DNA from: Ciborinia camelliae
Lineage: Eukaryota > Ascomycota > Leotiomycetes > Helotiales > Sclerotiniaceae
DNA length: 64,000 nt
Assembly (NCBI GenBank): GCA_025890175.1
Contig: JANPYM010000006.1
Coordinates: forward strand, 714,376 to 778,375
Reading direction: 5' to 3'
Both the position numbers and the translations under genes were made by a program. This document shows, in pieces, positions 47,968 to 59,365 of this stretch. The notes beneath the pieces were generated by a model. It searched no databases. It was not told the origin of the DNA and saw only the letters and a program-made list of their open reading frames with translations. Position 1 is the first letter of the stretch. Each line of letters starts with the position of its first letter.

Positions 47968-48345
47968 TTACCACTTTCTCAACGCACCAGGCGGAGCTTG
48001 AGATATTCCTCCCACTTTCTCGACGCACCAGGCGGAGCATGAGATTCCACTTCCACTTTCTCGACGCACCAGGCGGAGCATGAGATTCCACTTCCACTTT
48101 CTCGACGCACCAGGCGGAGCATGAGATTCCACTTCCACTTTCTCGACGCACCAGGCGGAGCATGAGATTCCACTTCCACTTTCTCGACGCACCAGGCGTA
48201 ACATGAAATATTCCTTCCACTTCCTCGACGCACCAGGCGGAGCTTGAGATTCCACTTCCACTTTCTCGACGCACCAGGCGTAACATGAAATATTCCTTCC
48301 ACTTTCTCGACGCACCAGGCGGAACATGAGATATCCCTAGACCGT
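47968..48345. repeat. 41-bp minisatellite, nine units
   Basis: Units start cgacgcaccaggcggagcat and continue gagattccacttccactttct. Unit starts are at 47980 (caacg variant), 48021, 48062, 48103, 48144, 48185, 48226, 48267 and 48308, exactly 41 bp apart. Two units carry cgtaacatgaaatattcctt in place of the central sequence. A lone copy starts at 47861. Because 41 is not a multiple of three, all three minus-strand frames stay open, with a 41-residue period (PPGASRKWK, LRLVRRESG, SAWCVEKVE); these are not taken as genes. Confidence 0.95.
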
Positions 48346-48447
48346 AAAAGTCCAACGCAAAGAAATCGGCCTCACCACCCATCCACCCTCGATATCTTAT
48401 CCACAATTCCAATTTCAGACGCTTAGGAGTTTCCTAGAGCGTACTCA

Positions 48448-48954
48448 CTAAGTTCTTCCTCGTCTTCTCCTTGAACGACTTCTGCGATCCTGACTTCCCC
48501 GGTCCTGACTTCCGCGGGACCTCCTGCTCCCCCCCTGTGGTCTTCCGCGCCTCCGTGGCCCTTCGTGCCGCCGTTCACTTTGCTGGCGCCTCTGTTCCTC
48601 AATCTCCCGTTCTCTGCGTGACTCCTCTTCCTCAAAGAGGCGATCTTGCGTAGCGCGCTCTTCTTGATGCCTAGAGTACTCTTCTTGCACCCTATCTTCG
48701 TCAGCCCGCCTTATGTCCGCCAGTTCCCTTTGGTGCAACTCCCGTCGTTCCCCGCAGAGATCACAGGGTGTATCTTGATATATATATTGACGTGCCCTCA
48801 CCTCATTCCAATGCTGTGGAGGGTGATAGTCTATACTACGAGACCTTATATCTTCGCATTGCTCTTCCTCGGTCAATTCTGGGACCATCACCCATCTGCC
48901 TAAATTGCCGCCGGGGCACCAGCACTGTCTGTAATAATACCTTTTTGTGCACAT
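48448..48954 (-). CDS. orphan ORF B, Cys-motif and Arg/Glu-rich protein
   Basis: 168 aa (MCTKRYYYRQCWCPGGNLGR). Not recognised. Three N-terminal cysteines (CTK, CWC) and a later CDLC pair could bind metal, but this is inference. The region EEEQCEDIRSRSIDYHPP is followed by a long charged helix (RRADEDRVQEEYSRHQEERA) and an Arg/Ser/Gly-rich tail. It is the better-preserved partner of ORF A: the two share the N-terminal Cys pattern, an upstream ATC-type microsatellite and homologous 3' flanks. The stop lies beside an AGTGAGTACG donor-like site, so a further spliced exon is possible. Confidence 0.5.
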   Translation of the reverse strand: MCTKRYYYRQCWCPGGNLGRWVMVPELTEEEQCEDIRSRSIDYHPPQHWNEVRARQYIYQDTPCDLCGERRELHQRELADIRRADEDRVQEEYSRHQEERATQDRLFEEEESRREREIEEQRRQQSERRHEGPRRRGRPQGGSRRSRGSQDRGSQDRRSRSRRRRGRT

Positions 48955-49085
48955 CTTGCATTAATATTGCAGAGATGGGCAGGCTGGAATGGAGGTTTAT
49001 CGTTGTCTATGATTAGTTTATGTTCAATATTCTTGATAAGATGTTGTGGAATCTTACAGTAAGTTTAATATCTTGTAAACCTGAT

Positions 49086-49600
49086 GTAATGTTGAGGATG
49101 GCGATAATGTCGATGATGATATGACAATGACAATGATGTCGATGAGATGTCGATGATGATATGACAATGAGGTATTGAAGATGAAATGGCGATAATTTCG
49201 ATGAGATAGCAATAATATCGATGAGATGGCGATGATGTTGATGAGATGTCGACGATTAAGATGTTGATTGCAATGGGATGTTGATTGAAATGGGATGTTG
49301 ATTGCAATGAGATGTCGATGATGATATGTCGATGATGATATGTCGATGATGATATGTCGATGATGATATGTCGATGATGATATGTCGATGATGATATGTC
49401 GATGATGATATGTCGATGATGATATGTCGATGATGATATGTCGATGATGATGACGATGGTGATGATGTCGATGATGACGACGACGATGATGTGGCAATTA
49501 TGTCGATGGAATAACGATATCGATGAGATGGCAATAATGAGATAGCAATAATCTCGATGATGGTATGTCGACAATATATCGATATCAACAATTAATTATA
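49086..49600. repeat. ATC-rich microsatellite with a 14-bp tandem core
   Basis: Long purine/pyrimidine-patterned tract of gatgat, gtcgat and gagatg words. The core at 49314-49453 is ten exact units of gtcgatgatgatat (14 bp). Minus-strand frames read as His/Ile/Ser repeats with a 14-residue period (HHRHIIIDISSSTY) and are not taken as genes. Lies 5' of ORF B, as the (GAT)n tract lies 5' of ORF A. Confidence 0.95.
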
Positions 49601-50767
49601 TTGCGATAATGATACCGACAGCAGCAAAAAAATCAACTCAACCCCCTCGATGACAAAACAACAAACACAAAGCATGCCAACAAGAGCATCTCTGTAGGAT
49701 ATTGATTTAGTTGATTGTGCAGATATTCTGCAGATATTATGTACCTAGCTAGCTATTACGAAGATGTATGTGAAGGAAGGAAGGAAGGATCAAGAAATGA
49801 AGGAAGGAAGGAAGGAGATCCGAACGTCGAATGTCGAATGTCGAACGTCGAATACCGGAAGCAAAGAATCGTTTTCCTATTTGTCTTCGTTTTTCTTTTC
49901 GCACACGAGGATGGATTGATATTCAAGAATGAAAGTTCAACATAACTCCAACCTCGAAACTCCAAGATCGCAAACCCTAACCAAACCTAACCAAACCTAC
50001 CCCAACCAGAGGGGAGCGAAAAAGCCGGTTATCCGTAGCTACAGAACTACGTATCTATCTCGGGGGTACAGTCATGTCATTCCATTCCATCCCATTTTAT
50101 CCCATCCCATTTGATTTCATTCCATATCATATCGGCCATCACAAAGGGAGTCATTCATTGCAGGTTGGTTGAGGAGCCGAGGAGCAACATGCAACATTCA
50201 CCCCTCACCCCCTCACCCCCTCATTTCTCGCTAAAACTAAAACAAGGTATAGGTACCTAGGTAGGTAACTCTATCGTAGTACTACAATCATCCCCGCTCC
50301 CCCCTCCAATCGATCCTCATCGCATCATTAGCACCACAAAAAGATGTCTACAACACACTCTCACACAGCACAAAATAATCATAATCATCACTCACCCATT
50401 CCATGTCAAAAAAAGGTTGAAAAATTTTTGAGTACAACATAGATTGAAGTTAACTACCTAAGTATCTACGTAACTATCTAATAAAACCTGCATATGTGCA
50501 TACCTTCGTCGAGAAGGTCTTTTTTTTGTATCTACCACCCATATATGCCCGTATTTATACCTTGTATGTACTTCTCTTTCTTTCCTCAATCCCAAAAACG
50601 CCGGCCTCGCTAAACCCTAAGTTACAAACCTTAAAAAAGGTTATGTACAACAAGAAGAGAAGAAGATGAAGAAAGAAGAGGTATGGAAGTTCCGCTGGGC
50701 AAAAGCCATGCATCACATTCCATTCAACCCAAACCCATGCATCCATCCATAAGATAAATCCACCAAT
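49601..50767. other. intergenic
   Basis: 1.17 kb without a supported gene. Contains (GGAA)n at 49774-49818, a 7-bp cgaatgt array at 49822-49857, ccaaacctaaccaaacctac at 49980-49999, a CATCC tract at 50075-50130 and aggtacctaggtaggtaac at 50251-50269. Confidence 0.5.
49774..49857. repeat. (GGAA)n followed by 7-bp (CGAATGT)n
   Basis: ggaaggaaggaagga arrays, then cgaacgtcgaatgtcgaatg-type heptamers. Intergenic. Confidence 0.8.
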
Positions 50768-53420
50768 CTAGCACTTGACACCCGTACCAACCTCAGTAAA
50801 CATAGCAATCGTAGCAGCGAAAGTGTTACGATTATCTTTATCCAATGCGGCACTCTTTCCATCAATCGTAACCATATTCTGAGTACCAATAGTTGACAAG
50901 CCAGTGATATGAATACCACCTGAACCCTCAATCGAAAGTATATTAGTTTGACAAGATTCCGTCGCCAAACAATCTTGAGCGTAGTTGTCGAAGAAAGAAT
51001 AGAGACCAGCACCGGCGATGAAGATATCTTCGGAATTAAGGATACGGAGACCCCAAGCTTTATTGACGAGTTTTGCGCCAGTGAAGGAAGGATCAGCATA
51101 TGCTGAATTGACTGTGAAAGGTGTCGTGGCGTCTGGATTGGATTGAAAGTAAGGAGTTTCGGTTTGAATAGCTCCCATGAAGACGTTGGAGGCATTGGTC
51201 AATTGGTAATTGTAGAGAATGGAATGTTCACTAGCGGTACCGTACATCCAGGTTGGTCCTTCTTCGGAAGAAACCAAGACACCTCTGCCATTATAAATGT
51301 CAATTTGATTGTGATCAGCGAGATCAAGTTCGTGATCAGCAACCCAGAACCAATTATTCTCGAGGTAAATTGAAGCTTGATCGGTGACATGTAAAAGCAT
51401 AAAAGCTCCCATACAGGCTGAATTGGAGCCGTGAGCTGCGGTTGGGTTCTTGGTGCAGGTGTTGGACTGAAGTTGAGTACCAGCACTACCACCGATTCTG
51501 GTATGAACATCCCACATTCCCGCGGATCCTTGTGAAGCTTGTTTGACATTCCACTCAATGAGAATTGCGCCTGCAGCTGGACCCATAGTTTGGAAAACCA
51601 TATCAGAGATCTCGACAGAGCCAACATCTCCAACTTGACCAACTTGGAAGACTGCCTTGGGATTTTTTTGATCATTAAATCCTTTCGCCATGATCATAGG
51701 CCAAATCTCACCAGTGATCTTGATGTTCTTTGGAACCTTGATGGTATCAGTGACAACATAAGCACCATGATCAAAGTAAACAACCTGACCAGTTGTAGCC
51801 TTGTTAAAAATTGCTTGAATTGCAGCAGTATCGTCAGTAGTTCCATCACCTTTGGCTCCATTAGACTTGACACTCAAGAAAGATGAGGCTGGTAAAGTCT
51901 CATATTGCGGCTTGGTGCGTCCAAATACTTTACCAGTAGAATCCAAAAGAGCTGCGGGCTTGGTGACAGCAGTTTGACTACTTTGAGTGGCCTTGCCAGT
52001 ATCAACACCAGTATAGATCTTTCCTTGTGCCCAGGATGAAATCTTAGTATTTCCTGCAAGGATTGTTGATTTGGAAGTGGCGTCATAAACGGCAACTGGA
52101 ACATTTGAGGAGAAGTCGACGTTATCAATCACAAGAGTACCGTTGGTTCCAGCTTCGGCGACATTATAAGTTGTAGAGATGCCGATTGGAGTGTTTGTGA
52201 TTGTGCTGTCCATCAATGTAGCAGATCCTGTTTGGCGATTTGATGCACCGCCGGCTGACATATCGAGACCTATACCACAATTGTTGATCTTTATATTTTG
52301 GAAGGTCCAGAGCCAGGCCCAATTCAGGTAGATGGCGGTTTGACAGTTGTTGAAGATCAAGTTTCGGGAAGTAAACTGTTGGCTACCAAGGAAGGCTCCA
52401 TATTTTCCACCATTAAATGTCAAATCGGCCATGAAACCACCACTACCATTATCCATGAAGATTCCCTGTTGGTTGTTTCCGGTTCCACCATCGGTTCTCA
52501 TGTTGAAAATAATGTTTTGTAGTGATGTAGCCTGGGCAACTTGCCAATGAATACCACTACCAGTTGAGAATGGCATGGCAGTCAAGTCGATGACAAAGTT
52601 CCTAATTTGGCGATAAAAGTTGTTCCTGAAAGTCCAATTAGATTAAATATTAACAACATCATTGACTGAAATGAACTCACTGATTGGTAAACCAGTTAAC
52701 ATCCGGATCATATGGGTCTGCGTCGAGCAAAGCCATACCAGCAAAGCTAGCGAGGCCTTTAATTGTTGGGGGAGTGACAGCATCACCAACAAGTTGAGTA
52801 AAATATTGTTGTTTGATGGGAGCTGAGATCGCATATGTTCCCGGTCTATAAAATAAAGTTAGTATTGTACTGTAAACTCAATCGTCATCATCACCATCAC
52901 CATCCTCATCGAAAAGAACAGAACGTCCAGAAGAGATAGATAGTTTTGAAATCCAAGGTATATTGACTTACGGAAAGTAAACAAGTGCGGGAGTGACGGT
53001 AGATGAATCGCAGCCTTTACCACATCGGTTACCAGCAGAGATTGCAGCATTGATAGCAGCGGTATCATCAGTTACACCTTAATTATAAGTGTTAGTACAT
53101 TACCATTTGAATAGAGAAGGGATCAAGTTACCATCACCAACAGCACCATAATTCTTAACATTTCGGAAAATTTGATATGAAGCATCACCAAATGCAACAG
53201 TACCTTGTCGTTGAATCTGATAATCGTTAGAGATGATTCATTTCTATATCATCAAATGAGAAAGAGCGAATGAGGTGAATAAACTTACGGTGGAGAGCCA
53301 ATAACTACTACTGGTTGTAGCTGATGTTGCCGCATCGGATGGTAAAGGAGCAGGAGCACCGGAAACAGTGAAGAAAAAGCGTAGAGCCAATAGGATGGTG
53401 ATAATAGAGAAGGAAGCCAT
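50768..53420 (-). CDS. secreted GH55-type exo-beta-1,3-glucanase (pectate-lyase-fold)
   Basis: Five exons: 53420-53289, 53216-53132, 53077-52972, 52845-52681, 52625-50768; 2,346 nt, 781 aa. An ATG one codon upstream (53423) is also possible. Signal peptide MASFSIITILLALRFFFTVS, then APAPLP. Two copies of the family entry motif show the tandem beta-helix plan: NVKNYGAVGDGVTDDTAAIN (N-terminal, across joins) and KSNGAKGDGTTDDTAAIQA (about residue 415). Other blocks are LVYFPPGTYAIS, WAWLWTFQNI and DYAQDCLATESCQTN-like Cys residues near the C-terminus. About 780 aa with two right-handed beta-helices is typical of GH55 glucanases, which cut beta-1,3-glucan outside the cell for wall remodelling or nutrition. 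Activity is inferred; the exact catalytic Glu was not assigned. Confidence 0.88.
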
Positions 53421-53423
53421 CAT

Positions 53424-56400
53424 AAAGTAGTGCCAGCTGCTGTAAGATGGTTTATTTGTAAAAGAATGTGAATCCTGCCACAAGTAAAAGGTTCAATCAG
53501 TATATTTAAATTTTGGGATTTTTGTATTGATTTTGTTGTTGTGGGGATGGTTGTGAGGATAATAATATTCTCAATTGCTAGGTTGCTTCTCGTGACTCTT
53601 ATAATAGGAAGGAGCGACAGTTCGACTTGATACCAGTACCAACTCCAACTATTGAGATCACCTGCAGGTTACTTTGTTGGAGATATACCGAATCCAAATT
53701 TCAAAGAGAAGGAATGGAATGAAATGAAATGAATGGAGATTTGAAGGTATTGAAGGGCTTGAAGGGCAGATGTGTGATAGGAGTATATGTAGGTAGGTAG
53801 GATTAAGGTGAATGTATATCAATGTATACTAGGTACTAGGTACGATAGGTACGATACCTAGGTAGGTACGGAAGATAATAGGTAATAGGTAGGTAGGTAG
53901 GTAGGTATGGATGGATGGATGATGGATGTTATTGTGACCACCCGCATAGAACCTGGAAAGGAACAATAGGTAGGATGTAGGATCTTAAGCGGGGAGGTTA
54001 TTTTGATTGATTATAGCCATGAGGGGGTGAATCATTTTATGAATTAAAACTAACCTACTAGGTAGTATTCAACTCATGAAATCATTCGACATCATTTCAT
54101 GACAACCACAATTGATCAAAGTTGAAACATTTATTAAATGATCAAACAATCAACTGATCACGCAACCTCGGGACCAGATCAAACGACCAAATCATTAAAC
54201 AAGACAGGATTTAATAAGAAAAATAGCAATCGATGCCGAGGTATGTACTCACAACTTTCAAATTATTATGTCGTCGTCGTCGAAGAAGTTGATAAGAAGA
54301 AAAAGATTGAAAAAAAGGAATGTGTGGCCCGCCAAAAGCTGTAGTTTGAAGATTATGTTCATCGTGGTGGCCTTGGGTATTTATATCTCCTAGGTCAAAT
54401 TCCTCCATTTCATCCCGTCTATCATCCCATGGCTCAAACAAACCATCTTGAGCACAAGGAGAGACTTCCTTGGTATGTTCTCCATATGGTCCAAGCGAAC
54501 TGCGGATAGGATAGCTCATGATTTGGGGGGAAGGGCTCAAATCCAATCAGAGATGTATTAATTATTCACTCTCCCGGAAGCTCTATAATGGTTATTAAGT
54601 GGCGAGTGCCTCAAATACCATATATTCTTGCTTGGATTGGAAAGAATCACTCAAGATCCTTTACTTGTCGCTATTTGATTCGACGTTGTCGTTGTTTTTC
54701 AGGTTGTTCTACCCAAGTCGTTTGTCGGTGTTACAGGGGTGCATTAATGCTCCCGCAATGAGTCGACAATAGACTATCAAGATGCTTGAGTAGACGGGGT
54801 AGTTCCTTGTCAATCACATCCAACAGCAGTGCCGATAATGTGGAGGGTCAAAGACTGGGTGAGAGTAGAGGGGGAGTTGAAAAGTTGAAACTTGATGTTA
54901 GTGTCGTTAGGGTTTGATTGGGACTTGATTGGTGCTTCGGAGATTTGTTGTGGCGGCTCATATAAGCTATCAAGGACTTTTCCCCTTTCGATTAATCTAT
55001 AGGATCCCCGAAGCTTTGAAGCGCGGAACATCTGAAAATATATGGGGAAAAAGTACAAACTAACGGACGGATCTCATCGCGTAACGCGTGGTCGATCCTT
55101 TTCGATATCAAAATTTAATACCCCTCCACTAGCCAAAGCCTTTCTCGTCTGTCCGAAGTTGTATACAACCACCTATAATGGATATCCAATATGATCTCAT
55201 CTAATCAACGGCAGTTTCAAAGAAATACCGTACAGTGTTGTGCCTCTACTCAGGTTGATTAAGTGAAAGTATTTTCCACGCCGCCACCAGTCAGGAGGAA
55301 CGATGTACGTACTCAAGCACCATCACACTCCTCCTGAGGGATCATTAATTTTTCAGCCCAATTCATGCGCACAATCAACAAATGTTTCTTGGTTTTGTTT
55401 CAACCGAAATTTCTACTCAAGGTGTTGTTGGCTAAAAAATGAGGATGTATCATGGGGTCTTTAAAAGGGTATGCGTTTGTGAAACACGGAGTGTAGCAGG
55501 ATCGTGGTTTGGACGAACCGGGCTGGGTACTTCTGCTCCGCTTCTGTATACTCCACTATATGCTGTTTCTTCTCTCCCCGCGCCTCTACATGTTTTCAAA
55601 TATAGTCAAATATAGGTACCGCTGCAGTACTGTGCCAGCTCCTCATCACCAGAGAAAAGATTTTCACGATGTCACTCGAGTGGATTTCATTGATACCACG
55701 TGACAGATTGGTCGACCAACAATACCATCTCAGTTCGGTAGTCATAGCTGAATTTGGAAATTAGATATTGGAAAGAACTTCAATTGCTATCTCTGTTTGG
55801 TTGGCTTTGGCGCCAACTTGTCTTCGCTTATCATGTGACCCTGTCTCCAGTCTGCATTCCCCAATTTTTGTTCTATTCTTAACTCTACCAACTGGCCAAA
55901 GCCTACCTACCTATTCAATGCTCCCATAGGTGAACTGATCGATGTCGCCCTCCTACATAAAAAGGAGAATACCGGTCGGCAGTTTGATGATTTGGTTAGC
56001 TAATCGGCGGCTAATCGGGTCCCCATAGTGATGAAATACATACTGACTGGAAGAGGCTTTACTATATAAATCGCTCTGTATCTCTTGTCGGCGAATATGT
56101 TGCATTTTATCACTAGAGCATTCAAAATACAATTCAAGGTTCTTTCTTTATTTGCCACCTGTCTAGAAGTCTGTGTTACAAGAACTTGGGCATCTCTCTA
56201 CATAGAAATGATCGAGCGGAGAAATAAATATTCAACCTGTCATGCATTGATATCCAAATTCGATGATAGTTGCAACAGCTGGAGTGTCATGTTCTATGAG
56301 TGGAAATGAAAGAAAGGTAGGCCTAATAAAATACATTCAGGAGGAGAGATCACAATTATTCTCTGGAAAGTCTTGAGGTGATTAGTAGGTACGGTCAGAC

Positions 56401-56861
56401 TCAGAGTTATTAATTACACAGTTAAAATGGTCTCTCCGGTTTCCATCTAGTATGTGCCTAGGTACCTAGGTACCTATGTAAATGTTGTACTATAGGAGAA
56501 TATTGATTTACGCTTGCCTCACTGTTACCCTTTTCAGTGGCCTTTCATTTCCAGCCATGTCTGGTAACTAAAGGATCTGTTACCTTCATATGTGATTTAG
56601 AGACATTAAATAATATGTACAACAAGAAATTGAAGAGGTGTTGTGAAAATTAACGAGTCATGGCAAGCCTAACTGACCCTTCCATTTCAATACCTAGTAG
56701 TAGTTACCTATAGGTAAGGCTGGACTTTCAGTAGTGTCAATCAATCAATCAATCCATCCCGTCCCATCAATAATACTGAATTCATGGCCCAGAAAAGTTA
56801 AAGTCAAATGTGCCACCTCAGCCACTGACTGCATTGACCATCAATTATAGTAAGTAAGGCT
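53424..56861. other. 3.4-kb intergenic region
   Basis: Promoter of the glucanase gene at its left side, then repeat-rich intergenic DNA. TACCTAGGTA-type words at 53826-53875, (GGTA)n/(GGAT)n at 53881-53930, and cctaggtacctaggtaccta at 56457-56476. Short frames at 54138-54546 and 54810-55058 show no coding signs. No gene supported. Confidence 0.5.
53881..53930. repeat. (GGTA)n / (TGGA)n microsatellite
   Basis: aggtaggtaggtaggtatgg then atggatggatgatggatg in intergenic DNA. Confidence 0.85.
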
Positions 56862-56869
56862 GAATCGAA
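56862..56869. repeat. left target-site duplication
   Basis: GAATCGAA, identical to 59751-59758 on the far side of the 2,881-bp element. Confidence 0.75.
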
Positions 56870-57852
56870 CACCCATCTCGCACCCGAATCGACCCTAATT
56901 AGGGTCTTCGGAACTACGTTTGAAATACTCTTTTTAGGATCGAAATGCTAATTGAAAATACCCTTGTATTATATTTAATTTTATCCTATATTTTTAGTTT
57001 AATATAATTTTATATTGAAATATATTTAATATATAAATTTTATATTAATTGATAAAGTTTTTTAAAAGTTTTTGATTAATATAATTTATATTATAATTGA
57101 AACTAATATTTAGGTTTTATATTAGATTAAAATGATTATATAAATTATATAAATTATATAAACATATATATTTATATAAATATATAAATTTATATAAATA
57201 TTTATATAAATATATATATTTATAAATAAAACTTTATTTTTTTTTATTATATATTTAATAAATCTATTTTCCATTTTGCTATTATTTACCATCTAACCTT
57301 ATCTAATACTTATTTATTACTAATTTGATTTAAACATTTAAATTCAATACCAATTATTAATAAAATAAATTAAATAAAAAGCAAATATATTATTTTATAA
57401 ATATCTTAAAAAACTTTTAAATAATATTATTTTTAAAACCTTAAGTTAAAATTTATAAAAGTTATTTCAAATTATAATTTTTATTATAGTTTTTAATATT
57501 TATTGAAAACTTTTTTAATAATTTTTATATAAATTTTATTAATTAAATTTTAATTTGATTTATTATAATTAGGGGGAAATATTAAAATCTTTAAAATTAT
57601 AATATATTTTTAAAATTCGAATAATATAAATTTTAAATAAAAATAATAAAAATTGAATAAATTATTAGTTTTTTAAAAAATAAACTTAAATTTTGAAATT
57701 AAATATAAAAGTTAATATTTATTATTTTAAAAGATTAATATTTTTTTTATATTTATAAAAATCAAATAATTATATATATTTAAAAAAAAATTTGATTTAA
57801 TCAAATAATTAAAAAGTTATTATATATTTTGATTTTATAAATTTTAAAATAT

Positions 57853-58045
57853 ATGCTACGGTAGATTTAGAAGAGTGCCTGAGATCTCAGGCTACGCCTG
57901 AGATATTAGGCACCTCTCCTCGCTAGATCGTACAGCCGTACGGCTGTACTATCTACCTTACGCATATAAAGGGCTTCGCCCTTTATAGGTGTAAGGGCTC
58001 TTCAGCAATATATTATATTTCAAACTCGATGCTTTAGCATCGTGA
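57853..58045. other. GC-richer hairpin island inside the dead transposon
   Basis: Four palindromes in a row: GTGCCTGAGATCTCAGGC/TAC/ with near-perfect return arm (57875-57913), TACAGCCGTACGGCTGTA (57931-57948, perfect), TATAAAGGGC-TTC-GCCCTTTATA (57965-57987), and CGATGCT-TT-AGCATCG (58027-58042). Surroundings are about 90% AT. It could be a later insertion or a sequence that escaped mutation. Confidence 0.7.
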
Positions 58046-58399
58046 CAATATAATAATTATATTCAAATTATAAAATAAAATATAAATATTTTTGAAATAA
58101 ATTTTTAAAAAAAATATATAAATTTTTTATTATTATTTAGAATTTTAGAATTTAAATAATATTTTTATTTTTTTAAAATTTCAATTTTTTAATTAAATAT
58201 AATTATTTTAATATTTAAAAAATCAATATATATTTTAATATTTAATCGATTATAAATCAATTTTATAATATTTTTGAAATTTTATTTTAATTATTATTTA
58301 AAAATAATATAATTTATAATATTATATATTGAAATATTAAAATTATAATTTATAGTTTTTTCAAATTCAATATATAGTATTAAATTAAAACTATTAAAA

Positions 58400-59365
58400 T
58401 TATTTTAAAATATTACGATGTTAGCGATGTAATATTTTAAAAATTAAAATTATATTTTTATTGTATTAATATACTAAAATTAATATAAAATCTTTAAATT
58501 TTTAATAAAATATATAAAATTAGTATTAAATTATAAAGTATGATTAAAGTTTTTGATTAGTATATCTTTTATTAAATTTAAATAAAACGTTAGCGATTTG
58601 TACCAATTATAAAATTTTAAAATATTATGTTGTTAACGTTGTAATATTTTAAACTTTTAGTATTTTTTAAAATACTATAACATTAGCAACATAATATTTT
58701 AAAATTTTATAAAAAATATAGATCGCTAACTTTTTATTCAAATTTAATAAAAAATATATTAATTAAAAGTTTTAATTGTATTTTATAATTTAATATTAAT
58801 TTTATATATTTTATAAATAATTGAAATATTTTATATTGATTTTAATATACTAATATACAAAAAGTATAACTTCGCTTATATATAATTTTTAAAATATTAC
58901 GGTGTTGGCGATGTAGTATTTTAAATCTTTAGTATTTTTAGTTTAAAATATTATAACGTTAGCAATGTAGTATTTTGAAAATTATATATAAATGAAGTTA
59001 TGTTTTTATTATATTAATATATTAAAATCAATATAAAACCTTCAAATTGTCATACGCGTCACATAGGATCATAAAGGTGAAATCGTAGATATGCAATCTG
59101 ATAAAAGAACTATGCTGAAGAGGAAAGGATCCTCTTGAAAAGAACACTATCTAATATAGACGTTGATCATGTGACCATAGTGGTCACATGATCAATCACG
59201 TGATTGTCATACTAGGCAGGGGCCTTGGCGTGACACAAATTATTTATAAAATATATAAAATTAATATTAAATTATAAAGTATAATTAGGGTTTTTGATTA
59301 GTATATCTTTTATTAAATTTAAATAAAACGTTAGTAATCTATATCAATTATAAAACTTTATAAAA
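58400..59365. repeat. three internal copies of a ~230-bp unit, two direct and one inverted
   Basis: Copies at about 58400-58635 (+), 58680-58935 (-) and 58960-59365 (+, interrupted by the nested insertion). Shared words include ttgattagtatatcttttat, taaataaaacgttag and the motif gttagcgatgtaatatttta at copy borders. Positions are by eye. Confidence 0.65.
59049..59235. mobile_element. 187-bp nested insertion with 6-bp target duplication
   Basis: Normal-GC sequence interrupting the third internal repeat copy. CAAATT occurs on both sides (59043-59048 and 59236-59241). Removing one copy plus the insert restores the reading seen in the uninterrupted copy near 58495. The insert contains a perfect 15-bp-arm palindrome, ttgatcatgtgacca-tag- with its exact reverse complement (59162-59194), and atcacgtgat. 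No ORF. Confidence 0.65.

Noticed and set aside
47968..48345. CRISPR-like array
   Set aside because: Units are contiguous 41-bp tandem copies with no unique spacers, and the genome is eukaryotic.
47897..48412. Long minus-strand frames coding PPGASRKWK / LRLVRRESG repeats
   Set aside because: They are direct translations of the 41-bp minisatellite, open in all three frames with no non-repeat domain or credible start.
49054..49591. His/Ile/Ser-rich frames on the minus strand
   Set aside because: Translation of the 14-bp microsatellite in three frames; no conserved part.
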